A stretch of DNA of 64,000 nucleotides, from contig NZ_FPAS01000002.1 of the NCBI RefSeq assembly GCF_900116425.1, positions 1 through 64,000 on the forward strand, in the 5' to 3' direction. The notes under the pieces were generated by a model. That model was not told the DNA's origin and searched no databases. It was given only the letters and a program-made list of their open reading frames with translations. Source of the DNA: Lishizhenia tianjinensis (GTDB lineage Bacteria > Bacteroidota > Bacteroidia > Flavobacteriales_D > Crocinitomicaceae). A program made the translations under genes and the position numbers. Shown here piece after piece: positions 43,286 to 52,825 of the stretch. Positions within the stretch are counted from its first letter, which is position 1. Every line of letters begins with the position of its first letter.

Positions 43286-44707
43286 ATGAATTTATCTATG
43301 CCTAATAAATCTGAAATTATATCGGAACATAGAAATGTTAGTATAGCTGATATTGAGTTAGATTTTTCTTTGTCAAAATTGAATGATGGAAAAGTAGACA
43401 GAAGTTTGGAGGAGTTTTTATTAGATGAGAAATTTATTACAGGAATAAAGTCCCTTTTTGGAGACAACAAGTTGAATTTAAGCGAAAATCGATCAGAGGA
43501 TCATATTGCTTTAAGAGATTTAGAAGAAAATTATAAGTTTTCAATTGCTGAAGAAGTTAAAGCTGTAGAAGTCAAACAAAGTGACTTTATCAAACAGTTT
43601 CATAATGACGTCGATAGTGGTTTATTCGAAGCTGTTATTATTTTAGGAGTTGGTGGGAGTACTTTAGGTATTAGTTTGGTAGCTCAAGCACTTGAGGTAA
43701 ATTTTGATACAAGTGTTGACTACTTGGTTGTTGATAATGTGGATAGTTTTTTTGTAAACAAAGTAAGGAAAGACTACGATTTGTCCAAATGTCTGTTTGT
43801 GATTTCATCGAAAACATTTACAACACTTGAAACCATGACAATGGCTCGGGTTTTTAAGGATGAGTTAATTACATTAAAGGGAAGTAAAAGCACATGGCAA
43901 AGTAATTTCATTGCGATTACAGCAAATGAAAGTTTAGCACAAGATTTTGGGTTGGAAAAAAAGCGAGTATTTAGGTTTTGGGATTCTATTTCTGGACGAT
44001 TTAGTATTTGGTCAGCAATAGGTATGCCTTTGGATTTAATTTTTGGTTCAGAAACTCATCTTGAATTAAGAAAAGGTGCTGCGAAATTGGATAAGGAAGT
44101 TATTGAAAATTTATCCATAGAAAACTCGGTGTTTCAATATGCTTACAGGCAGTATGTAAATTTGAAAGTTTTCGATTCAAAGGCTGAAGCCATCGTTGCT
44201 TATGATTCGTCATTGAGTAAATTGAGTGATTATTTGCAACAGCTCTATATGGAAAGCCTTGGTAAGGCATATACATCAGAAGGTGAACAGATACTTCAGT
44301 ATACATGTCCACTTATATTTGGAGGTGTGGGGACAAATGATCAACATAGTTACTTCCAATTGTTACATCAAGGTAAGCAAGTAATTCCTGTCACTTTCAT
44401 TGAAGTGAAAAATAAAAAAAGAGATAAGTATAACTTGCAAGGTGTGTTAAATAAAAACTTATCAGCACAGAGAAAAGCATTGTTTGAAGGCCGTTTACAA
44501 GAAGGAAAACCTTTGTGTAGGCAATTCTATGGAGGTAGACCAAATGTTAAGTTGAGTATGGAAGAATTGACTCCCTTTACGCTTGGACAGTTAATGGCGT
44601 TTTATGAGCATGTCGTGTTCGCTTTAAGCCAATTCCAACAAGTGAATTGCTTTGATCAATGGGGCGTAGAATTAGGTAAGGAACTTTACAAGGAAAATCA
44701 AAAGTGA
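43286..44707 (+). CDS. pgi: Glucose-6-phosphate isomerase
   Basis: A 473-residue cytoplasmic enzyme interconverting glucose-6-P and fructose-6-P. Evidence: the sugar-phosphate SIS-like motif ILGVGGSTLGISL, SKTFTTLETM, the substrate motif FWDSISGRFSIWSAIGMPL, GGVGTNDQHSYFQLLHQG (catalytic Glu/His region) and VNCFDQWGVELGKEL. It is shorter than the 545-residue E. coli type. Its place in a polysaccharide cluster suggests it feeds fructose-6-P toward UDP-GlcNAc and glucose-6-P toward dTDP-glucose. Its stop overlaps the GTG start of wecB. A second pgi elsewhere in the genome is possible. Confidence 0.92.
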   Translation: MNLSMPNKSEIISEHRNVSIADIELDFSLSKLNDGKVDRSLEEFLLDEKFITGIKSLFGDNKLNLSENRSEDHIALRDLEENYKFSIAEEVKAVEVKQSDFIKQFHNDVDSGLFEAVIILGVGGSTLGISLVAQALEVNFDTSVDYLVVDNVDSFFVNKVRKDYDLSKCLFVISSKTFTTLETMTMARVFKDELITLKGSKSTWQSNFIAITANESLAQDFGLEKKRVFRFWDSISGRFSIWSAIGMPLDLIFGSETHLELRKGAAKLDKEVIENLSIENSVFQYAYRQYVNLKVFDSKAEAIVAYDSSLSKLSDYLQQLYMESLGKAYTSEGEQILQYTCPLIFGGVGTNDQHSYFQLLHQGKQVIPVTFIEVKNKKRDKYNLQGVLNKNLSAQRKALFEGRLQEGKPLCRQFYGGRPNVKLSMEELTPFTLGQLMAFYEHVVFALSQFQQVNCFDQWGVELGKELYKENQK

Positions 44708-45846
44708 GAAACAATAAATTGAAAACTACGAAGAAAGCACTGATTGTATTTGGTACGAGACCAGAGGCAATAAAAATGGCTCCTTTAGTTAAGGAGTTTC
44801 AAAAATCGAAGGAAATAGTAACTAGGGTCGCTGTTACTGGTCAACATAAAGAAATGTTGGATCAAGTATTAGCTTTTTTTGAAATTACTCCCGACTATGA
44901 CTTAAGCTTGATGAAACCTAACCAAAACTTGTACAACTTAACCGGTGAAGTTATTGGTGGGATGAAACCCATTTTGGAAGAATTTCAACCTGACTATGTT
45001 TTTGTACATGGAGATACTACTACGACTATGGCAGCGGGCATAGCTGGCTTTTATTCAGGGGCTAAAGTCTGTCATGTAGAGGCAGGATTGAGAACGCACA
45101 ATATGATGTCGCCGTTTCCAGAAGAAATGAATCGACAAGTCGCAGGAAGGGTAAGTACCTTTCATTTTGCACCAACAGATAAGTCAAAGTCAAATTTGAT
45201 TCAAGAAAACGTTCCAGAAGCAAAAATTTTGGTAACGGGAAATACGGTAATCGATGCTTTGTTTGAATCTTCCAAGCGTGTGGAAACCTTAGAGAATGAT
45301 GAAGTAAAAGCACTAAAAAAGGATGTCGATTTTTCTAAGCGAATTATTTTGGTTACGGGACATAGAAGAGAAAATCATGGTCAAGGTTTTATCAATATAT
45401 GTGCTGCTTTAAAGGAGATAGCTGTAAATAATCAAGATGTAGAAATTGTTTATCCAGTTCACTTAAATCCCAATGTTCTTAAGCCGGTTAATGCATTATT
45501 AGGAGAGGTAAAGAATATACATTTGGTGGCTCCACTTTCATACCCCAGTTTTGTTTGGATGATGAACAAGTCCTACATGATCATTACCGATAGCGGAGGT
45601 GTACAAGAAGAGGCACCAAGTTTAGGAAAGCCTGTTTTAGTTATGCGTGATACAACGGAAAGACCAGAAGCTGTTGAAGCAGGAACGGTTATTTTAGTTG
45701 GTACGAATACAGATAAAATTGTCAGTGAAGCAGAGGCATTACTGCAGAATAAGGAAAAGTATAATTCAATGAGTGCACTACACAACCCTTATGGAGACGG
45801 AAAGGCGTGTAAAAGAATTGTTGAGTTCATACTTAAAGATAAGTAA
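44704..45846 (+). CDS. wecB: UDP-GlcNAc 2-epimerase (non-hydrolysing)
   Basis: A 380-residue enzyme that converts UDP-GlcNAc to UDP-ManNAc. Signatures: FGTRPEAIKMAPL at the N-terminus, VHGDTTTTMAAG, HVEAGLRTHNMMSPFPEE-N, TGHRRENHG and TDSGGVQEEAPSLGKPVLVMRDTTERPE. The start is GTG at 44704, overlapping the pgi stop (GTGA). It directly precedes wecC, so the pair makes UDP-ManNAcA, as in enterobacterial common antigen. Confidence 0.95.
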   Translation: MRNNKLKTTKKALIVFGTRPEAIKMAPLVKEFQKSKEIVTRVAVTGQHKEMLDQVLAFFEITPDYDLSLMKPNQNLYNLTGEVIGGMKPILEEFQPDYVFVHGDTTTTMAAGIAGFYSGAKVCHVEAGLRTHNMMSPFPEEMNRQVAGRVSTFHFAPTDKSKSNLIQENVPEAKILVTGNTVIDALFESSKRVETLENDEVKALKKDVDFSKRIILVTGHRRENHGQGFINICAALKEIAVNNQDVEIVYPVHLNPNVLKPVNALLGEVKNIHLVAPLSYPSFVWMMNKSYMIITDSGGVQEEAPSLGKPVLVMRDTTERPEAVEAGTVILVGTNTDKIVSEAEALLQNKEKYNSMSALHNPYGDGKACKRIVEFILKDK

Positions 45847-45868
45847 AAAGGTTTTTAAAAATATAGAA

Positions 45869-47074
45869 ATGAGTCAAGTTGTAACGATAGGTTTAGGATA
45901 CATAGGTCTTCCGACCTCTGCATTGATAGCCCAAAATGGAATTTCTGTTCACGGTGTTGATATCAATCAAAAGGTGGTGGATACTATCAATGCCGGAAAA
46001 ATTCATATAGTAGAACCTAGTTTGGATGAGGCAGTTGCTTCAGCCGTTGAGAAAGGATATTTAAAAGCGGACACAAAACCTGTTGAAGCAAATACCTATT
46101 TGATCGTAGTCCCCACTCCATTTAAAGGAAATCACGAACCTGATATTTCCTTTGTAGAAGCTGCGACCAAGAATATTCTTCCTTTCTTGAAAGAGGATGA
46201 TTTATACATCATAGAATCTACCTCGCCTATCGGTACTACAGAGAAAATGATGGACTTGATTTATACGTCAAGACCAGAATTAAAGAATAAGTTAAACATA
46301 GCTTATTGTCCAGAACGTGTATTGCCAGGGAATGTGATGCATGAACTCGTATATAACGATAGAGTAATTGGTGGAGTGGATGAAAAATCAACACAGAAGG
46401 CCATTGCTTTTTACAGTCAATTCGTGAAAGGGGAGTTACATCCAACCAATGCGCGTACAGCTGAGATGTGTAAACTAACAGAAAACTCATCACGTGATGT
46501 GCAAATTGCATTTGCGAATGAACTTTCTTTGATTTGCGATAAAGCCGGTATCAATGTTTGGGAATTAATAGAATTAGCCAATAAGCACCCAAGAGTAAAC
46601 ATCTTACAACCTGGATGTGGTGTTGGGGGACATTGTATTGCAGTTGATCCTTATTTTATCACTGCGGAGTATCCTTTAGAATCAAAAATTATTGGTACGG
46701 CAAGAGAGGTAAATAATTACAAGTCTTTCTGGTGTGCTGAAAAGGTGAAAACGGCCAAGTTAGAATTCCAATTAAAACATGGAAGACGCCCAAGTGTTGC
46801 GATTATGGGACTTGCATTCAAACCAAATATTGACGATTTAAGAGAGTCTCCTGCAAAATACATCGCGCAAAAGATTTTGCAAGATGCGCAAGATGAGGAG
46901 TACTTTGTAGTAGAGCCAAATATTGAGGACCACAACGTTTTCAAATTAACGGATTACAAAACTGCTGTGGAAAAAGCAGACATCATCGCTTTATTGGTGG
47001 CACATGATGAATTTAAAGGAATGGATATCTCTGAAGATAAGGTTGTTCTTGATTTTTGTGGAGTTAAGAAATAA
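45869..47074 (+). CDS. wecC: UDP-ManNAc 6-dehydrogenase
   Basis: A 401-residue NAD-dependent dehydrogenase that makes UDP-ManNAcA. I start at 45869 (MSQVVTIGLGYIGLPTSA); the longer frame would overlap wecB by more than 70 bp. Motifs: GLGYIGLP, VPTPFKG, ESTSPIGTTEKM, YCPERVLPGN, AEMCKLTENSSRDVQIAF, catalytic GCGVGGHCIAVDPYF and GLAFKPNIDDLRESPA. The IESTSPIGTT and CKLTENS variants separate it from the WbpO-like enzyme at 41990. Confidence 0.95.
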   Translation: MSQVVTIGLGYIGLPTSALIAQNGISVHGVDINQKVVDTINAGKIHIVEPSLDEAVASAVEKGYLKADTKPVEANTYLIVVPTPFKGNHEPDISFVEAATKNILPFLKEDDLYIIESTSPIGTTEKMMDLIYTSRPELKNKLNIAYCPERVLPGNVMHELVYNDRVIGGVDEKSTQKAIAFYSQFVKGELHPTNARTAEMCKLTENSSRDVQIAFANELSLICDKAGINVWELIELANKHPRVNILQPGCGVGGHCIAVDPYFITAEYPLESKIIGTAREVNNYKSFWCAEKVKTAKLEFQLKHGRRPSVAIMGLAFKPNIDDLRESPAKYIAQKILQDAQDEEYFVVEPNIEDHNVFKLTDYKTAVEKADIIALLVAHDEFKGMDISEDKVVLDFCGVKK

Positions 47075-47148
47075 CCAACAAAAATGGATGAGGGTATGTT
47101 AGAGGAGCCCAGGAGAATAGAATTGTTATTGAATTAAGAAGTAAAAAA

Positions 47149-48174
47149 ATGCAAAATATACTTATTACTGGAGGGGCTGGATTTATTGGAAGTCACGTTG
47201 TGCGTCAATTTCTAACAGATTACCCAGAGGCAAATATTGTTAATTTAGATTTACTCACTTATGCCGGTAATTTGGAAAATTTATCCGATGTAATAAATCA
47301 TCCAAATTATCATTTTGTTCAAGGAGATATAGCTGATGAAGAACTTGTAAATAATTTGTTTGCCAAATTTCAGTTTACAGGTGTAGTTCATTTGGCGGCA
47401 GAGTCACATGTTGATCGATCAATAAAAGAACCATTAGCTTTTGCGCGAACGAATATTATGGGTACAATGGTTCTTTTGAATGCCTTTAAGAATTTATGGA
47501 AGAATGATTGGGAAGGAAAAAGATTCTATCACATTAGTACAGATGAAGTGTATGGAACTTTAGGAGAAACAGGTTTGTTTACAGAATCTACTCCTTATGA
47601 TCCCAATTCACCCTATTCTGCAAGTAAAGCGAGTTCTGATCATTTTGTAAGGGCCTACGGTGAGACTTATGGCTTGCCTTATGTTATAAGTAATTGCTCT
47701 AATAATTATGGACCTAATCAGTATCCAGAAAAGTTAATCCCTCTTTTCATCAATAATATCATCGAGAATAAGTCTCTGCCTGTTTATGGTGATGGAAAAT
47801 ACACGAGGGATTGGTTGTATGTAATTGATCATGCAAGGGCAATATCATTATTGTTTGATAAAGCCACGAATGGGGAGACTTATAATATCGGTGGGTTCAA
47901 TGAATGGCAGAATATTGATCTTATAAAGGAATTGTGCAAGCAAATGGATAAGTGTTTAGAGCGTACACCTGGTGAGAGTGAGAAGTTAATCACTTTTGTG
48001 AAAGACAGACCCGGTCATGATTTACGCTATGCCATTGATGCCTCTAAAATTAATAAGGATTTTGGTTGGAAACCATCAGTTACCTTTGAAGAAGGCTTGG
48101 CTAAAACCTTGGATTGGTATATGAAGAATGAGGATTGGTTAGCTTCTTTAAGAAAGAGAAAAGTTGAGTTGTAA
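47149..48174 (+). CDS. rfbB: dTDP-glucose 4,6-dehydratase
   Basis: A 341-residue extended SDR that makes dTDP-4-keto-6-deoxyglucose. Motifs: [25 protein letters not shown], the catalytic [13 protein letters not shown] (Asp-Glu pair), and [22 protein letters not shown]. Length is normal. It is followed 17 bp later by rfbA. No rfbC/rfbD (needed for rhamnose) is seen in the window, so the 4-keto sugar probably goes to the aminotransferase at 50501. Confidence 0.96.
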   Translation: MQNILITGGAGFIGSHVVRQFLTDYPEANIVNLDLLTYAGNLENLSDVINHPNYHFVQGDIADEELVNNLFAKFQFTGVVHLAAESHVDRSIKEPLAFARTNIMGTMVLLNAFKNLWKNDWEGKRFYHISTDEVYGTLGETGLFTESTPYDPNSPYSASKASSDHFVRAYGETYGLPYVISNCSNNYGPNQYPEKLIPLFINNIIENKSLPVYGDGKYTRDWLYVIDHARAISLLFDKATNGETYNIGGFNEWQNIDLIKELCKQMDKCLERTPGESEKLITFVKDRPGHDLRYAIDASKINKDFGWKPSVTFEEGLAKTLDWYMKNEDWLASLRKRKVEL

Positions 48175-48191
48175 CTATAAAACCTAAAAGC

Positions 48192-49064
48192 ATGAAAGGA
48201 ATTATATTAGCGGGAGGATCAGGTACAAGGCTACACCCCTTAACAATGGCTGTAAGTAAACAGCTTTTACCCATTTATGATAAGCCGATGATCTATTATC
48301 CGCTATCAGTATTAATGTTGGCAGGAATTAGGGAAATATTAATTATTTCGACACCACATGACCTTCCGAATTTTGAAAAATTATTAGGTGATGGTAGTCA
48401 ATTTGGGGTTCAATTAAGTTACAAAGTTCAACCGAGTCCTGATGGTTTAGCACAAGCTTTTATTCTAGGAGAAGAGTTTATTGGACAGGAAGATGTTTGT
48501 CTCGTTTTAGGTGACAATATTTTCTATGGTGCTGGTTTACAAAAATTACTTAGTGACTCTGTTCAAACTGTAAAACAAGAACAAAAAGCAGTTGTTTTTG
48601 GTAATTATGTAAATGATCCTGAAAGATATGGCGTTGCAGAATTTGATGAGAACAGAAATGTAATCAGTTTAGAAGAGAAACCAAAGCAGCCAAAATCAAA
48701 CTACGCTGTTGTAGGTTTGTATTTTTATCCAAACTCTGTAATAGAAATAGCAAAAGATGTAAAACCATCAGATCGAGGAGAATTAGAAATTACGACTGTA
48801 AACCAAAGCTATCTTCACCAAGAAAATTTAAAAATGCAAATTTTAAGTAGAGGATTCGCATGGTTGGATACTGGAACTCATGAAGCTTTAACAGAGGCCA
48901 CGGAGTTTGTAAAAGCAGTAGAGAAACGAACAGGGTTAAAAATTGCTTGTTTAGAAGAGATAGCATTAAATTACAAATGGATAACTAAAGAAAGCGTAGA
49001 AGAAAACCTAAAAGGAATGAAGGGTGACTACTTTGACTACATAAAAAAAATTACGCTTAAATAA
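48192..49064 (+). CDS. rfbA: Glucose-1-phosphate thymidylyltransferase
   Basis: A 290-residue nucleotidyltransferase that makes dTDP-glucose from glucose-1-P and dTTP. Motifs: [42 protein letters not shown] (metal Asp) and [19 protein letters not shown]. The C-terminal [11 protein letters not shown] region follows. Length is standard. It stands between rfbB and the flippase; the next ATG follows its stop directly. Confidence 0.97.
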   Translation: MKGIILAGGSGTRLHPLTMAVSKQLLPIYDKPMIYYPLSVLMLAGIREILIISTPHDLPNFEKLLGDGSQFGVQLSYKVQPSPDGLAQAFILGEEFIGQEDVCLVLGDNIFYGAGLQKLLSDSVQTVKQEQKAVVFGNYVNDPERYGVAEFDENRNVISLEEKPKQPKSNYAVVGLYFYPNSVIEIAKDVKPSDRGELEITTVNQSYLHQENLKMQILSRGFAWLDTGTHEALTEATEFVKAVEKRTGLKIACLEEIALNYKWITKESVEENLKGMKGDYFDYIKKITLK

Positions 49065-50504
49065 ATGTCGCTAAAAAAACAAACATTCTCAGGTGTATTC
49101 TGGACTTTCGTTGATACGTTTCTAGTACGTGGATTAACATTCTTAGCAATGGTTTTGTTGGCGAGATGGTTAGGACCAAAGGATTTTGGTTTAGTAGGAA
49201 TGATCGCAGTTTTTATTGCAATTGGAACTACATTGACTGATAGCGGTTTAACTAACTCTCTAATTAGAACAAAGGATCCTGATCAAGGTGATTATTCAAC
49301 GGTGTTTTATGTGAATATTGTGATGAGTTGCTCAGTCTATACCATTATATACTTTTCAGCACCTGGAATTGCACATTTTTTTGATCAGAAAGTTCTTATC
49401 GATATTATTAGAGTTTATTCCTTACTTTTTATTGTGCTCGCTTTTTCAGCTGTTCAATTGGCAATTTTTACAAGAGATATGGAATTTAAAACAATAACCA
49501 AGGTCAATACACCAAGTACAATAATCGGTGTGTCTATTGGTCTGTATTTGGGATACAATGGTTATGGGGTTTGGAGTATAGTTTGGATGTATCTTAGTAC
49601 TCAACTTGTAAAAGCGGCGTTACTTTGGTTATTTTCTAGTTGGAAACCAAAGCTTCTTTTTTCAAAAGAAAAGTTTATTTACCACTACAATTTTGGTTAC
49701 AAATTACTTCTGTCTGCTTTGATAGATACTATCTTTAAAAATAGTTACAACATATTAATTGGGAAGTATTTCTCTGCCCAAACTTTGGGGTTTTACGAGC
49801 GAGCAAAACAATTTGGAGAATATCCATCTTCCACGTTGACGAATGTGCTTAGTAAAGTAAGTTATCCTATGCTTTCAAAAATTCAAGATGATTCAAAACG
49901 GCTTGAGACTTCTTACAAAAAGCTGATTAGAGTTTCATTTTTCGTAATTGCGCCTTTAATGTTAGGAACTGCGGCAGTTGCTAAGCCACTCTTTTTATTG
50001 GTTTTAGGACAAGAATGGTTGCCTGCAGTTGTGTTTTTCCAGATACTTAGTTTAGCGATGATGCTTTATCCCATCCATGCATTTAACCTTAATATATTGA
50101 AAGTTTATGGTAGAAGTGATTTGTTTTTAAAATTAGAGATTATCAAAAAAAGTATTATAACAGTCTCTATAATAGTCGCATTTCAATTTGGAGTTTTAGG
50201 ATTAGTGTGGTCAAGTGTATTTACATCATTTGCCTCATTAGGCATTAATATGTTTTATTCAAGTCGATTAATAAACTACCCTGTATTCGTACAGTTAAAA
50301 GATCTTGGTCAAATATTTATAACCACTATTTTAACAGCGTTAGCGATGTATAGCTTAACAGTTCTTTTACCTAAAGAACAACTGGAATTACAAGTTGTTT
50401 TAGCATCTATCTTCGGTGCGTTACTTTATATTTGTATCAACTATGTAAATAAAAAAAGTCCATTACATGAAGCTGTGTCACTTTACAAAACAAGAAACCA
50501 ATGA
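49065..50504 (+). CDS. Polysaccharide flippase (Wzx/WzxC-like, MOP family)
   Basis: A 479-residue inner-membrane protein with about 12-14 TMs. The N-terminus KKQTFSGVFWTFVDTFLVRGL and LARWLGPKDFGLVGMI are typical of the polysaccharide-synthase/WzxC branch of MOP exporters. It flips undecaprenyl-linked repeat units to the periplasm. It overlaps the aminotransferase gene by 4 bp. Together with the Wzy-like protein at 57954 this indicates a Wzx/Wzy-dependent pathway. Confidence 0.92.
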   Translation: MSLKKQTFSGVFWTFVDTFLVRGLTFLAMVLLARWLGPKDFGLVGMIAVFIAIGTTLTDSGLTNSLIRTKDPDQGDYSTVFYVNIVMSCSVYTIIYFSAPGIAHFFDQKVLIDIIRVYSLLFIVLAFSAVQLAIFTRDMEFKTITKVNTPSTIIGVSIGLYLGYNGYGVWSIVWMYLSTQLVKAALLWLFSSWKPKLLFSKEKFIYHYNFGYKLLLSALIDTIFKNSYNILIGKYFSAQTLGFYERAKQFGEYPSSTLTNVLSKVSYPMLSKIQDDSKRLETSYKKLIRVSFFVIAPLMLGTAAVAKPLFLLVLGQEWLPAVVFFQILSLAMMLYPIHAFNLNILKVYGRSDLFLKLEIIKKSIITVSIIVAFQFGVLGLVWSSVFTSFASLGINMFYSSRLINYPVFVQLKDLGQIFITTILTALAMYSLTVLLPKEQLELQVVLASIFGALLYICINYVNKKSPLHEAVSLYKTRNQ

Positions 50505-51580
50505 TTCCTGTTACTAAGCCCTTTTTACCTCCGAAAGAGGAATACCTAGAGTATATTTCAACAGTTTGGGATACACAATGGCTCACCAATATGGGTCCGT
50601 TGTCTGTTCAACTAGAGGATAAGCTTTCTAATTTTTTAAAGTTAGAAAACTTACTCTATGTAACCAATGGAACAATTGCCTTACAAATGGCGATTAAAGC
50701 CTTGAATTTAGGTGGTGAGATTATTACTACACCATTTTCATTCATAGCTACCACCAGTAGTATTGTTTGGGAAGGTTGTACTCCTGTTTTTGTTGATATT
50801 GATGAAAATTCTTTAAACATCGATCCTAAGAAAATAGAAGAAGCCATTACTGAAAAAACAACGGCCATATTAGCAACCCATGTCTATGGTAATCCTTGCG
50901 ATGTAGTAGCGATTGAAGAAATTGCAAAAAAGCACAAGTTAAAGGTGATATATGATGGTGCCCACGCATTTGGGGTGGAGATAAATGATAGATCGATTTT
51001 TGAATATGGGGATATTAGTATTTGTAGCCTACACGCTACAAAACTTTATCACTCCACAGAGGGTGGATTAATCATCACCAAAGATCAAAAATTATATTCA
51101 AAACTCAAGTCTATGCGAAATTTTGGTTTTGCCGGACCTGAATCTTTCAGTGAGTTGGGTATAAATGGGAAGAACTCGGAGTTTCATGCGGCAATGGGGC
51201 TCGCAAATTTGCCTTATATAGAAGGTATTATTCAAAAAAGAGGAGAATTATCAGCAAGATATGATGCTAATTTAGCCGAGTTTAAGTCGAGGAAGCCTCA
51301 ATGGTATCATCAAACTTTGCAAAATTATGCATATTATCCTATTGTTTTAGAATCAGAAGCCTTGCTTTTAAAGTGCTCTGATTTTCTCAAAAAAAGAGAA
51401 ATATTTGTTAGGCGATACTTTTACCCTTCACTAGCAACTTCTCTTCCATACCTTCCGAATAAGTCGCTAAATATTACCGATGATGTTTCTAAACGAGTTT
51501 TATGTCTTCCTTTGTATGTAGATTTAACTATTGCAGAGATAGATATGATATGTAGTTTAATGTTAAAATGTACTGATTAA
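50501..51580 (+). CDS. DegT/DnrJ/EryC1-family sugar aminotransferase
   Basis: A 359-residue PLP enzyme that transfers an amino group to a nucleotide keto-sugar. Evidence: VTKPFLPP start, NGTIALQMAIKAL, TTPFSFIATTSSIVWEG, PVFVDID, ATHVYGNPC, the PLP Asp in YDGAHAFG and the Schiff-base Lys in SLHATKLYHSTEGG. Given rfbA/rfbB nearby, the likely substrate is dTDP-4-keto-6-deoxyglucose, giving a 4-amino-4,6-dideoxyhexose (VioA/WecE role). A C3 aminotransferase is less likely because no 3,4-ketoisomerase is seen. It overlaps the flippase gene by 4 bp. Confidence 0.9.
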   Translation: MIPVTKPFLPPKEEYLEYISTVWDTQWLTNMGPLSVQLEDKLSNFLKLENLLYVTNGTIALQMAIKALNLGGEIITTPFSFIATTSSIVWEGCTPVFVDIDENSLNIDPKKIEEAITEKTTAILATHVYGNPCDVVAIEEIAKKHKLKVIYDGAHAFGVEINDRSIFEYGDISICSLHATKLYHSTEGGLIITKDQKLYSKLKSMRNFGFAGPESFSELGINGKNSEFHAAMGLANLPYIEGIIQKRGELSARYDANLAEFKSRKPQWYHQTLQNYAYYPIVLESEALLLKCSDFLKKREIFVRRYFYPSLATSLPYLPNKSLNITDDVSKRVLCLPLYVDLTIAEIDMICSLMLKCTD

Positions 51581-51616
51581 TTAGGGTTAGGTTTCCTTTA
51601 AAATCTTTTTTAGAAA

Positions 51617-52816
51617 ATGAAAAAATTGTTACTACTAGGAGGTCTTAGATATTTAGTACCGGTAATACAAAAAGCGAAAGCCTTAGGGTATTATGTTATT
51701 ACTTGTGACTATTTGCCAAGTAATATTGCACATAAGTACTCGGATGAGTACCATAACGTGAGTGTTACAGATAAAGAAGCTGTATTGCAATTAGCTAGTT
51801 CACTTAAAATTGATGGGATTTTGTCTTTTGCTGTTGATCCCGGAGTAACTACTGCAGCCTACGTTTGTGAAAAATTGAATTTACCAAGTTCAGGGCCGTA
51901 TGAGTCAATAAGGATTCTTCAAAATAAAGGGTTGTTTAGAGAATTCCTAGAGAAACATGGCTTTAACGTACCTAAATCAAGAAGTTATAAAATAAAGGAT
52001 GAAGCATTAGTATCATTTGACGAATTTGATTTGCCTGTTATTGTCAAACCAGTAGACTCTGCAGGTAGCAAAGGTGTTTCAAAGGTAGAAAGAAAAGAGG
52101 AATTGGATGAGGCAATCGAACATGCGCTTTCAAACTCACCTTCTAATACATTTATAATAGAAGATTTTTTAGAATGTAAGTCATATTCATCGGATACTGA
52201 TTGTTTCTCCATAGATGGTGAGTTTAGGTTTATATCTTTTTCAAACCAAAGGTTTGATAAAAATTCGCCAAACCCATACACCCCTTCGGCATATAGTTGG
52301 CCTTCATCTATTTCTTCTAAAAATCAAGAGGAACTCAAAAGAGAACTTCAACGATTAGTAAGTTTGTTGAAAATGAGGACTTCTATATATAATGTTGAAG
52401 TTAGAGAGACCACAAATAACAAGGCTTACATAATGGAAATTTCACCTAGAGGTGGAGGGAATAGATTGGCTGAAATGATAGAGTATGCTACGGGGGTAGA
52501 TTTGATTACTTGTTCGATCCAGGCAGCTTTAGGGGAACCTATATCGGTTATTGAGCAGCCAAAATATAATGGTAATTGGGCTGAAATAATTTTGTATAGT
52601 AATAAAGCAGGATTGTTTCATGAAGTTATTATTGATAAGCGCATACAGGAGAATGTTGTTGAATTGGATTTGTGGATTAAAAAAGGTGAGGTCGTAAATG
52701 CTTTTACCGGTGCAAACGAGGCTATTGGAACTTTGGTTTTAAAGTTTGATAATCCTATTACATTGGAATCGATAGTTTCTGATTATACAAATTATATTGA
52801 AGTAGTGGTTAATTAA
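51617..52816 (+). CDS. ATP-grasp carboxylate-amine ligase
   Basis: A 399-residue ATP-grasp enzyme. It has an N-terminal pre-ATP-grasp Rossmann-like domain (about 1-90; LLLGGLRYLVPVIQKAKALG). The ATP-binding fold follows (about 105-300), with FDLPVIVKPVDSAGSKGVSKV as the glycine-rich loop region, IIEDFLE and the Mg motif EISPRGGGNR. A C-terminal domain follows. Such enzymes join a carboxylic acid to an amine through an acyl-phosphate. In this cluster it could link an amino acid or hydroxy acid to an amino sugar or its N-acyl group. The substrate is unknown. A second ATP-grasp gene starts at 63100. Confidence 0.88.
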   Translation: MKKLLLLGGLRYLVPVIQKAKALGYYVITCDYLPSNIAHKYSDEYHNVSVTDKEAVLQLASSLKIDGILSFAVDPGVTTAAYVCEKLNLPSSGPYESIRILQNKGLFREFLEKHGFNVPKSRSYKIKDEALVSFDEFDLPVIVKPVDSAGSKGVSKVERKEELDEAIEHALSNSPSNTFIIEDFLECKSYSSDTDCFSIDGEFRFISFSNQRFDKNSPNPYTPSAYSWPSSISSKNQEELKRELQRLVSLLKMRTSIYNVEVRETTNNKAYIMEISPRGGGNRLAEMIEYATGVDLITCSIQAALGEPISVIEQPKYNGNWAEIILYSNKAGLFHEVIIDKRIQENVVELDLWIKKGEVVNAFTGANEAIGTLVLKFDNPITLESIVSDYTNYIEVVVN

Positions 52817-52825
52817 TCGAGTAAA